Source: Serendipita indica DSM 11827
Lineage: Eukaryota; Basidiomycota; Agaricomycetes; Sebacinales; Serendipitaceae
Reading direction: 5' to 3'
NCBI GenBank assembly: GCA_910890315.1
Contig: CAJVGD010000048.1
Coordinates: 1-53,497, forward strand
DNA: 53,497 nt
Shown in pieces: positions 36,633 to 48,072 of the stretch. Both the position numbers and the translations under genes were made by a program. The notes under the pieces were generated by a model. It was not told the origin of the DNA, ran no database searches, and worked only from the letters and a program-made list of their open reading frames with translations. Position 1 is the stretch's first letter. Each line of letters opens with the position of its first letter.

Positions 36633-37951
36633 TCAAATGATCACTTTAAAACTTTGCGAACCTATTTAGTGACTACAACCGTCTTCCATCCTAACTAGGC
36701 TGCGACCCCCTATCCTTGGAGACTAACCTGATGACAGGGTACGCCTATCCGCCGTGTTTAGTAAGCAGTTCATATATCCAGATCACCGTACTGCACCAAA
36801 TCAGGTATACGAGCCAACCTGACGCGCCACAACCAACCCAATGGCCTACTGAACCGGGTTTACGGAAGCCTATGGCATCCTTGATCAATGTAGAAATAGA
36901 AAGAAAATACACAAACAAGATGTCCGCAATTCGTCGCATATCATGGCTCGTTTGGCATGGCGCACTGGATCAGGAGACAAGCTACGGCCACATTTGAGGA
37001 CATTAGAGCCATAAGCGGCACGTATATAGACCAGCTGATGGCGTGTGAATACTGGGAGGCGAAGGCGAAAACTTTGGGAGGTGCCGAAGCTACACCCAGG
37101 GCCACAGCGGACCCGTCGGAGGTTATCGTGGGTAGGTCAATCCGCAAAATAGACCCCGAACCCTCTGCATCTCAATCGTATCTAATTCTTCTCAAGGCAT
37201 TCAAAGGCAGATAACATCAGAAATGATATTTAAGATCGCGCGGTGAGGACCTGCGAGGTTCGCGTGAAAGCTTACCAATGAGTCGTCACGAGGCTAAGTA
37301 AGTAAGACTAAGCCGAGGCGAACAGAGTTCACCAGTCTAACACCGTGTATTGACGAGGTGGGTCGACTAGGAGGGTACAGGAAGCTCTAACTAGATGAGA
37401 CGTGTACATATCATCTTATATAGCGTTCGAGTGGCCGTGGGTAAAGGTTGGAACAAAGATAAAGCGATGGGAAAGCGACGGAGGTCAAGCATGTGCTACT
37501 ACCTTAGTAACAAGGGTCGATACAATAGAGGCAATGAAGGGAGAAGTAATGAAGGGTAATAAGTCGTATGAGGTGTTTCCGGGTGCGGAGATGAGAGTGT
37601 CGAGGTGAGAACTCTGAAACCTTACAGACCATCTCGCTTAATTCGAGGCACCTTGTCTGTTTCTTGTAGATACCCGTGAGCAGGAGGATATATCTAGTGG
37701 TAAAGATCGAAGACAGCTCAGGGTAACCGTTATCACGGGGCTGCCCAACTTTGCACTCGCATCATCCTTCAGCTGGTGAATTTCGAGGATTCAAGACCGT
37801 ATATTGGCGCATTTCTGCCGCGAGAGCTCATCTCATTGAAACCAGCATCGCCTACTGTGGATGGCCAAACATAACCAGTGGGCATCAGGTTTGAACGTTA
37901 ACAGTCTCAAGAATTACATACTAAACAGTGGATCTAGTGGGGTCATCTGTC

Positions 37952-38150
37952 GAAGGTTCACCTGCTTGACTCTTATCACTAAAATAGACTTAGTCAATAG
38001 TAATAGCTCACATCGTAACTCAATGTATTTAGGGACGCGGGATGACACAGCCAGACCTTACTGGTCTTGCCTCTCACCTCACGCGTCCCTAGGTTTGTTA
38101 CACCATATATACTGGTCTTGCCTCTCACCTCACGCGTCCTAGTATCAACA
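37952..38150 (-). repeat. Right inverted-repeat arm
   Basis: This arm is the reverse complement of 34,555-34,752, including both 33 bp units and the hairpin arm. A few single-base differences and short indels separate them, so the arms are either young or recently homogenised. Confidence 0.9.
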
Positions 38151-40004
38151 TCATCTAGTTCACCTTTGGAATGACCGCGTCGGTAGTGCTGAACAATAAC
38201 AGATTGACTATGACCTCATGGTAAAGTGAAGAACGCGTCGCACTTTCAGAAATTTAGCGACTACTTGAGAGAGAATATACCGACAATCGAATAGACCGAG
38301 ATCAGTGTCGAGCATCGTCTCAGGGTAGCCGACTTGGTTGTGCAGAATTTCTCTGAGACTCCTGGTCAATCTGCGTTGATAATCAGCGAAGATGAAGAAA
38401 TTTGGCGTTGACACTTTGTTACTTACAAAGTCAATACGAGAACTGCTCGAAGATTGCGTAGGCATGTTTGCTTCATTTGCTCAGTAGGAAGAAGGACTCT
38501 TCTTCGCTCTCAGGAACGATAGAACACGCCTTGACGCTCTCAAGCTGCCCAATGAATGGTCCATGTCCTTCACAGGCCGGGCGCGGATTCCTGCGACGAT
38601 GAGACGTATCTTAGCAGTTAAGAAGCAAATTTACGTCTATATCGGTGTTTACCTGGTCGCCTGGGTTGATGCGAGTCGTCAAATGAGCTGTGGGTGGACC
38701 TTGATCCGCGAAATGTGAACTGGTTGTTGCTCTGATTGATAGCGCTATTGACTGGTATTCACTGAATGGTTCAATTGGCGAGGCTTATCGAGTTGAATTG
38801 AATCCTGTCCACCGTGTCCACTGGCCAGTCAACGTCAAGCTCGCTGATGGACATGTCGAAAATGAGTCGAGATCTGTTCAAGAAACATGGCGGATAATCT
38901 ATTTGCTTGCTCTGCTAAGTCTGTAATGGTCGCTGACTACGAACTCTTTTCTGGCAGAGTCCCAGGTTCACAAAACGATTCATCGTCGAAGGTCTTTATA
39001 GCACTCGTTGGAGACCGGCTTTTGCATCTCTGGCGCGCTTAGAGCGACGCTGCGATTCGCCATCTGGGCGTGGCACACACCAATCGCCGTCGTCATCCCA
39101 GAATTTTATTTCGACTCGTGTCTAGCAGGCGACTATTATCAAGCAACCGAGTTCTGTGTGCTCGGCGTCATTTCTGCCTCGACCTCACCGACATTTGGTT
39201 GCCCGAGCTCACGCTCGAGGGCGTCCTAATCTCTTCAAGACCATCTTTTCAGTCCGAGTGCGCTACCTATAGAGCAGACAATCTAAGGTAGAATCAGAGG
39301 CCTCGTCGTGTAAAGTGATGATGCACGAGATCATTTGGACGTCTACACACCGTTGCTCACGTCCAGAAACTTAGCACTGGCCCAAGAGGTTGTACTCTTT
39401 TCTATTCGCAAGCCCCAACTGATTCGCGAGTCTAGGTCGACGTCTTGAAGTGGGTCTTTACACAGACTTTGCAAAGGTATCGAAGACTATACAGTATGAC
39501 TCAGCTGCGTGCGTGTTATCATCCTTTACATAGTACAGTGTTCATTCCTAGCGAACCATGACAAATACAGCGTAGTCGCCTGTTGAACTCAGTCCGATTT
39601 GATTAAGTGAGGCACTTTGCGCCCAATGGCTCGTATGAAACCATGGACCAGGCTCCATGAGAGCATCTTAGTTGCGAATGATTTCCAGTCCTGGAGTTTC
39701 ATCTCCGATTGACCCGCTCATCCTCCGCGCGACCAGAGACAGACCGATTCTTCTTAGGTGAGTGTTCACTGGTCAGGGTTGAATATCTGAACGGCTATAT
39801 ATAGATTCGACTGTTCTTCGTATCTCCGGGAGTCGTGCACATTTGACTGACTCCCGAGCATTATTACGTGACGGGTAACCAGCGGGAAATAGACACGTGT
39901 CCCTAGATTCGGCCTTATTCTAATTGACCACTGGGATCAACCAGCAACACTGCATCCTACATAGCCATCGTACTCGAGTAACAACTGAGTAGAGATTACC
40001 AGAC
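38151..40004. other. Region without a supported gene
   Basis: Short open frames occur on both strands, for example 38,208-38,465 (minus) and 39,008-39,229 (plus), with no recognisable motif or consistent splicing. It follows the inverted-repeat segment and precedes the truncated end of SDR gene 1. Confidence 0.35.
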
Positions 40005-40143
40005 AAATCCAATCAGTCAAACCTAAATTTTATAATTAACAGGAAACACTTACGTAACAGCCATAGCCTCTTCGAGCACGTTGGCGGGTGGTCGATAGGT
40101 CACCTTGTCGAGTGATACACCCACCACCGTGGCAAATGCATAC
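40005..40143 (-). repeat. SDR C-terminal segment, copy B
   Basis: Nearly identical to 24,603-24,741. At 40,143 the match ends at the same point where the SDR1 reading frame changes. On the other side the match ends inside the intron, so the last exon present at 24.5 kb is not found here. Confidence 0.9.
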
Positions 40144-40987
40144 AAATACCGTCCACAGACTCGGTTCGTTCATTAGTGCAGTCGAGGATAAGACCACTGA
40201 TCAGATGATTCTGTAATTATAGCAGTCAAGCCCCTCTCCTCGAAAGGAAGAACCGGACCAGACTCACCTTTTTGACTGCTCGAAGAAAACAATCCGCCAG
40301 ATCATCAACGTGGACGAGGGCATAGGACCCTCCCGGCGTTCCAAACCATTCCAACTTTTCCACCGACGGAGTAGCTTGGGCGAATAAAGACGAGAACAGG
40401 CTCCCCTGTCGACCATAGACCAAACTTGGCCTGATGACAATCCCCCTGACAATCTCACTCTTTACCACCTGGTCTTCCACAGCTGGACGCCAGGCCACAA
40501 ATAAAGGCGGGGTCGGAAGGACGTGTCAGGCGTAGCTGGCTACGCTCCTCACCGTGCACCCACGTTCCAGAGGTGTAGATGTACGCCAGTTTGGGAATGT
40601 CCCCGATTGCCAGGACGGATCCGAGCAGCAGAAGAGGTGACGACCTGGAAGACGACGAGCATTCGTGGCAATGTCGCCTGCTGCACAGTCGACTACAACG
40701 TCTGCGTCGACAAGGTGCTTTTCCATGTTGCAGGATCAAAATATCACCAATGAGTGGGATGACTGCAAATATCGTCAGCGATATGAAGACGAGGAGAACA
40801 AGGTACATATTTCGTTTGCACGCATGAGCTGCGCATTCTTCTCACTACGCGATACGCCGTAGACTTGATGTCCGTTGCGTACAAGTGCATGTGCTACAAG
40901 GAATTTAGGTCACATCCTCTGATAGTCCAGTCACGTACCGACAGGTAGCCCAATGAAGCCAGTACTTCCGAATACGATCACTTTCAT
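40005..40987 (-). CDS. Extended SDR / NAD-dependent epimerase-like reductase, last exon missing (SDR1)
   Basis: The ATG at 40,987 opens MKVIVFGSTGFIGLPVG, a Rossmann NAD(P)-binding loop (GxxGxxG). An intron follows, then HALVRNGHQVYGVSRSEKNA. Later parts include VIPLIGD, DVVVDCAAGDIATNARR and YIYTSGTWVHGEE with the catalytic-type Tyr region, VVKSEIVRGIVIRPSLVYG, WFGTPGGSYALVHVDDLADC and SGLILDCTNERTESVDGI. The end reads VVGVSLDKVTYRPPANVLEE in the segment shared with 24.6 kb, then an intron donor; no last exon (LRPTLARxLLGWEP) follows. Frames change near 40,145 and between about 40,560 and 40,740. The family reduces or epimerises carbonyl substrates; the substrate is unknown. It is a paralogue of SDR2 next door. 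Confidence 0.7.
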
Positions 40988-41297
40988 TTCGACTTGTCTT
41001 CAAATCTGTTGTCCTTTCGAGATGAGAGGTGCCCCAATGGTACTTATACTCATGAAAGCGACTATATGAGCGCGGGTGAGCTCATCTTCCGATGTTTATC
41101 TGTCATCTTCGGCTTGCGCGCTCCGCACACGGCAGCCCTGCCACGGTTTACCTATCGGACGTCCGATGACCCAGGTCAAATGTTTACTCTGAGCGCTCAA
41201 ACCTCTTGACTAGAATAGATATGCAATAGGCCTATAATCAACTAGGTACATTCTCGACCGCAGAATTTGCGTATCACATGGACTGGCTGATAAACCG

Positions 41298-42379
41298 TTA
41301 CTTTGATTTAGACGCGTTGATTGCCTTCCACGCTTCAAAATGAGCCGCCATTCCGTCTGTCAACGAGGCCTTGCGAGGTTCCCAGCCAAGTAGACTGCGT
41401 GCGAGCGTTGGACGAAGTTTGGTCCTGTCATGAATTGTCACTGAGGATCGCTTTCAAGAATAGTGGTACATACGTGACGGACATTGCCCTTCGAGTGGAT
41501 TCGCAGGCGCTCGATAGCTGACATCGCTATGCGAAAGCCCCATCAAATGTGCAAACAGGTACAGAATCCGTCGACGGATTCCATGCGCTCATGGTCACAT
41601 CGATGACTAGACCAGAGACCAAATGGTTCTATACAACCGTCAGCAGACCAGAAAAGACGTGATATCGGTGCTTACCTTTTCGACAGCGAGGAGGTAGCAT
41701 TCCGCCAGGTCGTCGACATGGACAGTCGCATACGTGCCACCGGGAACGCCAAACCATTCGACTTTGCCGCTCCCAGCTTGGGAGAAGAGCATTGTACAGC
41801 CCGCCCGCACGTCCGTGGACTGTGCTCGACCGGATGACAATTCCGCGCACGACGCTGCTGTTAACGACGGCTTGTTCAAGTTTTGGACGCCATGCGACAA
41901 TCTAGTTGATGTCTGTATCAGTATATATATCGTGGACGGTGAGAGCCGCTTACCATTGGAGGATTCAAAGGTGCATTGTCACTTCGCAGGACAGAGCGAT
42001 TATCACCATGGACCCAAGTACCAGAAGTGTAAAAGTAGGCAATCTTGGGGACGCCCGTGCTCGGAGCCGCACGAATAGATGGGTCGACGACGAGCGATTC
42101 AATGAGCGCAAAGCGCCGTGGTCCATCGTGTAGCATGTCGCCAGATGCAACATCAATGACTACGTCGGCGTCGGCAAGATGTGCGGAAAACGTTTCTGCA
42201 GCAAATGGATCCCCAACGGCTGGGATCACTAGAAGCCCGTTAGTACAAGGGATGTAGAGACGGAACGGAGGTGGCGCACCTTCTTCTGCAAGTAGCTTTC
42301 TCGCTTGTTCTGCGTTGCGGGTCACGCCCACGACGATATGACCGTTGCGAATAAGCGCATGGGAAATGGCACTACCGAG
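41298..42379 (-). CDS. Extended SDR reductase SDR2, main part, interrupted by a copia element
   Basis: This is the larger part of a second reductase whose first codons lie at 47,311-47,348, beyond the retroelement. It resumes with GSAISHALIRNGHIVVGVTR directly after the Rossmann loop. It continues with introns near 42,235-42,285 and 41,900-41,952, LADADVVIDVASGDMLHDGP, YFYTSGTWVHGDN, VVRGIVIRSSTVHGRAGG, VEWFGVPGGTYATVHVDDLA, NHLVSGLVIDV and YRAPANPLE. After a last intron come LRPTLARSLLGWEP and GMAAHFEAWKAINASKSK, with a stop at 41,298. Frames slip near 41,590 and 41,780. With the element inside its cofactor loop it should be inactive. Confidence 0.75.
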
Positions 42380-42545
42380 TGTTGAACAGAGTATACTTAG
42401 GCAAGTGAGCGTTGTAGTCAAACCAGTGGATATATAGTGAGCTACCTTAGGCAAGTGAGCGTTGTAGTCAAACCAGTAAGGTTTGACTACGGCTGCTCAC
42501 TCGCCACTATGTACATAGACGAGACAACAAGGCAATAAACTAACA
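42380..42545 (-). repeat. 3' LTR of the copia element
   Basis: It starts TGTTGAACAG and ends AACTAACA. It contains two copies of a unit starting CTTAGGCAAGTGAGCG at 42,396 and 42,446, 50 bp apart. A long inverted repeat spans 42,450-42,505 with loop AGTAA. A purine-rich tract (CAGGGGGTCG read on the minus strand) borders it on the inside, as expected for plus-strand priming. Confidence 0.93.
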
Positions 42546-45500
42546 CGACCCCCTGACTTGGTGACTCGTCGATGTGCGACCCCCTGACGTGAGGGAATTA
42601 TCATGAGAGACCAAGTTTACCTCGAAGGTATTCAAACTTGATGCGACCAAGGGGTTTGGTGAAGATGTCAGCGACATTTTCAGAGGTCGGAACATGCTGT
42701 ACACGGAGTTCCTTGTTCTCAACGTGCTCGCGAATCCAGTTGTATGCACGGTGAACATGCTTCATGGTTGTCTGGTGTTCGGGATTTTTGACCACTTGGA
42801 TGGCTGATGCACTGTCGAGGTAGAGGGGATGGTATAGAGATGTCATAGCCGATCTCTTCGAAACTGGCGCATCCACATTATCTCGCATCCCGCAGCAGAT
42901 GCTGTTGTATTCAGACTCTGTGGATGAGAGTGAGACATGTTTTGTAGTCGACTACCCCACATGACAGCTCCTGAGCCAACTGAGAGGACATATCCACCAG
43001 TGGATCGTGAGTTATCTGGGTTCCCACTCAGGTCGGCATCGCTGTGGGCAGTGAAGAGGTCGGTGGAAGAGGTGGGAGAATAGATGAGTTTGAGATCTTG
43101 CGAGCCTTTGAGGTATCTGAGGACATGCTTGGCAGCATTCCAATGCTGTTCTCCTGGAGTTGGAATTGTATCGACACAGAACACCAACAGCATATGAGAT
43201 GTCAGGGCGAGTTGCAATTGAGAGGTATAGAGACGGCCTACGGCCTCTCTGTATGGGATGCTTTTCATTCGCTCCTTTTGTTCAGCTGTTTTGGACTCAT
43301 TTCTGCTGAGAGTCGAAGCCCATCAGGCATTGGCGTTGGAGATGGGGTACAGTCGGTCATATTGTAGTCTTCAAGTAGCTTTTGTATGTATGCTGGCTGT
43401 GAGAGAGCAATTGTGCGACTTGTGCGATCACGCTCAAGTCGAATTCAAATATCTGGGTTGTCTGGCCTTGGTCATGGATTTTGAAGCGTTGCTTGAGTTC
43501 CTCCTTGACTTTGTGGATTGCGGGTGAGACTTGGAAGCAAGAGATGAGGTCGTCGACATGGACAGGTATGATAATCCGCACACCGTCGCGTTGGTAGACG
43601 AAGACACTGTGGTCGCATTCGAGTCGTTTGAAGCCTATCTCAGAGTACTCTGTGCAGCTTCACTGACCAAAGTCGCGGCCCCTGTTTGATACCATATAGA
43701 CCTTTTAGCAGTCGGAGTACCCATTGATGTGACCCGTCGGAGTCTCCATGTATTGTTAATCCCTCTGGCGGCTGCATGTACACTTCTGCATCTATTTCGC
43801 CATTGAGGAAGGCTGTAGAGATGTCGACACTCTCCAGTTCCATGTCCTCAACTGCTGCTAGCGCAATGACTGTCCGCAGTGCTCCAAAGCGTGCTGTAGG
43901 CGCAAAGGTTTCGGTGTAATCTACACCTTCGCGCTGAGCATAGCCCTGCAACAATACGACCTTTGTACTTGTCAATTGACCCATCAGGGTTACGTTTGAT
44001 CTTGAAGACCCAACGACATCCTATCGCCTTCTTTCCATGTAGCCACTGACCTCCCAGGTTCCATTTTCCAGGTGAGCGTCAATCTCTTTGACTGCCGCTT
44101 CGAGCCATTTCTCACTATCAGGACGTTCTAACGCCTCAGCTAGGGTGTTGGGCTCGAGCTTTGCAGACGTTTGGAGGGCATACTCGACGCCATCAGCCAG
44201 TGAGACCAACACATATGCTGTGTCTTGTTCTATTGACTGTGCAGCATCTGCAGTCTCATTATATGCTGGGTGAGCTGATCAGAGTCTGCCGCTTGCCTGG
44301 CAGGCTCCTGGAAATTTCTCGAAGTGCTCAGGAGCCTCTTGGTCTCCTGGGTAACTCCGTACTGTTGCTTGGCGCAAGATGTCTGTACTGAGCAGGGAGA
44401 TCTAGTGTGACTCTCGGTGGCTCTTGGGTATCGTTGCCATTTCCATCGTTGTCATCGTCAGAGTTGCTGAGATCAAGGAGGTTTAGGTCTGGGAGTGAGT
44501 CTTGATCATCACCTTGGCCTTGCTCCAGACGGATTCGCTCGTCAGGAGGTGGACCAGATGGCTGGACTGGAGGGTTTGGTGTGTGGCACAAATGGGACGA
44601 GAGAGAATGATGGTGATATGTCATCTACAGGCTGTGGAACATGGCTCTTCGTTTTAGAACCCTGGGAACTCATCTTCGACAAATATTGCACTGTCAGAGA
44701 CGAAGTCCTTCTGTGTTTGTGGGTCCCAGAATATCCAACCTTTGTAGTCATTTGGATATCCAATGAAGACACATTTTCGCGTATGGGGTGCGAGCTGTGA
44801 TCCTTTTGAAGGTGTACATGGGCTCGGCAGCCCCAAGCATCAGAGTGTCAACAGAGGTTTTGAGCCATTCCAGATCTCTATGGGGTTATACCATCGAGAA
44901 CAGAGGATGGAAGTCGGTTATGGAGGTGTGGACAAAGGCTCTGGCAGCATCAGCCCAGAACGACGGTGGTAGCTTTGCTTCTGAAAGCATTGCAGTTACC
45001 CCTTCAGCAAGGTGACGGTTGAATCTCTCAGCGACTCCATTCTGCTGGGGACTGTCGCGGATGGTGTGTTCGCGTTGGATGCCATTCTCTGCACAGTAGT
45101 TTTGGAACTCGGTGGACATGTATTCACCACCTTTGTCATCTCGTAGACATTTAATTTTTACCCCCAGTTCCGTCTCAGCGTGCATTTTGAAGTCTTTAAA
45201 TGCCTCGAGAACTCTGTCCTGCTGGGAGTGTGTGTACAGGGTAACACGACGTGACTTATCGTCAATGAATGTAACCCAATACCGATGTCCCTTCCGGCTC
45301 TGAGTTGGCACTGGCCCATGGACGTCTGAGAGATGCGTCCAGGACAGATTCTGATCGTTTTGCAGGCACTGTATGTGGTGCACGAGTCTGCTTGCCCTCT
45401 ACACAGGGTACGCAAAGAGCTGGGGTTATTGTCTTGCCAGTGGTGGCAAAATCTTTGACAACACTAGTTGAGAGCATCTTGTCGATTGTGGCATAGCTCC

Positions 45501-47141
45501 GATGGCAGAAACGCCGGTGCCATGTCTCAATTGACACTGGCGTGGTTGTTATGGCATGGAAACCGACTCAGGTACTGTCCCTGGTTCGTCTGTGCGGCCT
45601 TCGAGTAGTGGGACATTGTAGCACGCTTAGTAGCAATGAGAATCGCATTCTTTTCTTTGTAGAAGCAGAGCGTGTTGGAATTGATAGTCGCAGTGATTGA
45701 TGGGAGAGTCATCATGAATATGGAAAAGAGGTTGTTTTCAGATTGGGAACGAAGAGGACATCTTTGAGAATTATGGAACTGTCGAGTTTTCCATCTAGCA
45801 GTGGCCTAAACGTGACCATTCCCTACCCGTACCAAAGTGATTGATCCATCAGCTAGCTACAGGAGTCCTGCACTCCGAGAAGCTAGTGAGCCACTCGCGA
45901 CGATGTGTCATATGGCAGGAGGCTCCTGAATCAGCAATCCAGCTGTCAGCTGCTGTAGGTACGGGTAATTGGGACAAACTTGCATTTCCGGCATATTCGA
46001 CCTCTGTAGGCTTATCGATTGCTTGTGCAGCATGTGCCTGGTGTGACCGTCCTGGAGCAGAGCTCCGATCACTGCGTCCACGTGCTCGGTGTGGCTGGGT
46101 TCCGGAGGTACCGGCTCGTCGCTCGGCGCGCTTGTTCAGGTACATCTGCTGGAAGCGGACCATTGTGCGGCAATCTTTGACAAAATGGCCGATGTTTAGG
46201 CAAAAGAGGCATTTTGTTGGTGTGGTAACGGCGGCAGCAACCTCGGGTGCTATGTCCTGCGATTCTGGTGTCGTTGTGTTGAATAGGAGCATTGCTGTTT
46301 TGATTTTGTCGTAATTGATTGTGTTGGAAACGACAATGCTGGTGCGCAGCTGATGCTCAGTGGGGATGGCATTGAGTAGTGTAAATGCCTGAGTTCCTCT
46401 GTCTCCTTCTGTATGTTCCAATCGGCTGGGCGGAGACGGTCAAGTGCATGGGTGGCATCATCCACGTTTGACCAGGTCTGCCCATGACTCTGTTGATTGC
46501 TTGCGGATTGAAAGCAGTTCATTCCACGCTCTGAAGCGCATGCTTCCATCCTTTTGGCATAGAGCTCGAAAAGCGCATCGTAAATTGCCACACCATCAGA
46601 AGGTGTCTTTTCGAGGATATGTCGGTGTTCCTTGCCGGCTGCAGTGCGTAACCATGGACACCTGACGATTGCATTATCATAGGTTTTCTGTGCAGAGATT
46701 TCTTCTGGCGTTGGCTTTGTTGGATCTGCATAGCCAGGTCGTTGGATGCGTGCTTTGGTGCCTGGATCTTCAGCAAAAAGAATTGTATTGTATCCAGCAA
46801 GGGTGAGAAGTCCATCAAAGTTCCGAATCCATTCTTCCCAATTTGCTGGATTCGGTGTGCCGGCCTGTATGAGCTGCTTGAGAATTGTTTCCATCAGGGG
46901 TATTTGTGTCTACCGAAGGTAATCCGGTTTTAAGCGAGAGGAAGTTTTTTCTGTTGGTTTCCCATGCCGTGAATGTCAAGTGCGTTGCAGGGATTGGGTA
47001 CTGAGCAGTGTCTGTGGAGGTTGACACAGTGTATGTGTTCGTTGAGTGTATGCAGTAGAATTAGAGTAGTGCATTAGTTGGTATTGATGGATATTGAGTG
47101 GTCTCAATTGTTGGCACTGGCAGCGTAGCAAGCACTTTTAG

Positions 47142-47159
47142 AGCGCAGGGCTCATAACC
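47142..47159 (-). other. Primer-binding site of the copia element
   Basis: The plus strand reads AGCGCAGGGCTCATAACC directly next to the LTR. This equals the D-stem to anticodon part (CAU anticodon) of eukaryotic initiator tRNA-Met as I recall it. Drosophila copia and relatives use an internal half-tRNA-iMet fragment as primer, so the match supports both the family and the LTR boundary. Confidence 0.8.
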
Positions 47160-47310
47160 TGTTGAACAGAGTATACTTAGGCAAGTGAGCGTTGTAGTCA
47201 AACCAGTGAATATAGTAGGCTACCTTAGGCAGTGAGCGTTGTAGTCAAACCAGTAAGGTTTGACTGGCTCTCTCGCCACTACCATAGACGAGACAACAAG
47301 GCAACTAATA
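47160..47310 (-). repeat. 5' LTR of the copia element
   Basis: It matches the LTR at 42,380-42,545, with a few substitutions and short gaps. The inner boundary at 47,160 is fixed by the primer-binding site. The outer end is uncertain by a few bases (47,308-47,310). Confidence 0.92.
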
Positions 47311-47348
47311 CCAGGGTAACCAGTGGCACCAAACATGATGACCTTCAT
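47311..47348 (-). CDS. SDR2 first codons, cut off by the copia element
   Basis: The ATG at 47,348 opens MKVIMFGATGYPG, the start of the Rossmann loop, matching MKVIVFGSTGFIG of SDR1. The coding sequence then runs into the 5' LTR. On the other side of the element the gene resumes at 42,379. A five-base near-repeat (TACCA here, TACCG at 42,373-42,377) looks like the target-site duplication. Confidence 0.8.
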
Positions 47349-48072
47349 GTTTGTATATGGGTTGGATGCTAGAGACGAAGAGTTGTGAGAGCAAAGGAGC
47401 TGATGATACCTCCGCGGCACCTCAAGCGCCTTTTTATGCCATTCTCAACCCTCCAGACGATTAAAATAGTCACTTGATGCATTGTCGTCCGCGCCTGTTG
47501 CGATTGAAGTGTTCGAAGTCGGTAGAAAATATCGGAGGTCAGTACGCGAGATGGCGCATTCAGTCCCGACTGAATTGATCGAAGCCGGGGGTTAAAGCTG
47601 AGTTGAAGACGGGGACGCTGACAAAGATGGTGGATAATATTGGAGAAAAGTGGTTATCAAACAAAGAGCGGTGATGCCTCCGAGTGAAATGAGCGTGCCG
47701 CAGTACGCTGTTGGTAGCCATCAAGGACATGCTATATATAGATACGATCAACTACACCTTAATCAACTGTTTTCCACTGCTCAAGTGCTTGTGCGAGACG
47801 AGCCCATCTGCCGCCATGCCAAGTCGCAATCTTCTCCCACACTCGTTCTTTCCAGCTCCAATTCGCACGGCTACAGATTCTCCGGTACCACCACTTTAGC
47901 TGGTCTCATTCTCGTCTCTACAAACGATCCTCACCCAGGAGCAACGCGCCGATACAAAATCTGCAAACGTAGGGAAAGGATCCCATGACCCATTCATTTT
48001 GCGCCTCCATTGCTGAAGTAGCACCATCCACTTTCACCGTCATTCCCTCTGACGATTATATTCGAGAAGCGG
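47349..48072. other. Intergenic region
   Basis: No gene supported. The left part should hold the promoter of SDR2 (minus strand). An AT run, GCTATATATAG, near 47,730 is the most TATA-like site. Confidence 0.4.

Larger units (their letters stand above)
34555..38150. mobile_element. 3.6 kb segment bounded by about 200 bp inverted repeats
   Basis: The left arm (34,555-34,752) and right arm (37,952-38,150) are reverse complements with few differences. Each begins at the outside with TGTTGATACTAGG. The interior holds a deaminase-like reading frame, a 149 bp tandem duplication and unrecognised short frames. No transposase and no retroelement coding parts are seen. No clear target-site duplication flanks the arms. 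It could be a non-autonomous inverted-repeat transposon, or two terminal repeats of a retroelement family in opposite orientation. It looks old and degraded inside, although the arms are well kept. Confidence 0.7.
42380..47310 (-). mobile_element. Ty1/copia LTR retrotransposon
   Basis: Direct LTRs at 42,380-42,545 and 47,160 to about 47,310 flank a gag-pol region on the minus strand. In order: gag with a CCHC knuckle (46,894-46,140), protease motif DSGASCH (near 45,920), integrase zinc-binding and core regions (45,540-44,890), reverse transcriptase (43,984-43,357, with a VDD motif) and RNase H (43,268-42,601). This integrase-before-RT order defines copia. The coding region is broken, with on the order of ten interruptions. 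The LTRs differ by few substitutions and some short gaps, so insertion looks recent. It sits inside the SDR2 gene. Confidence 0.95.

Noticed and set aside
42380-47310. Reading the copia element as a host polyprotein gene cluster
   Set aside because: Flanking LTRs, primer site and integrase-RT order show a retroelement.
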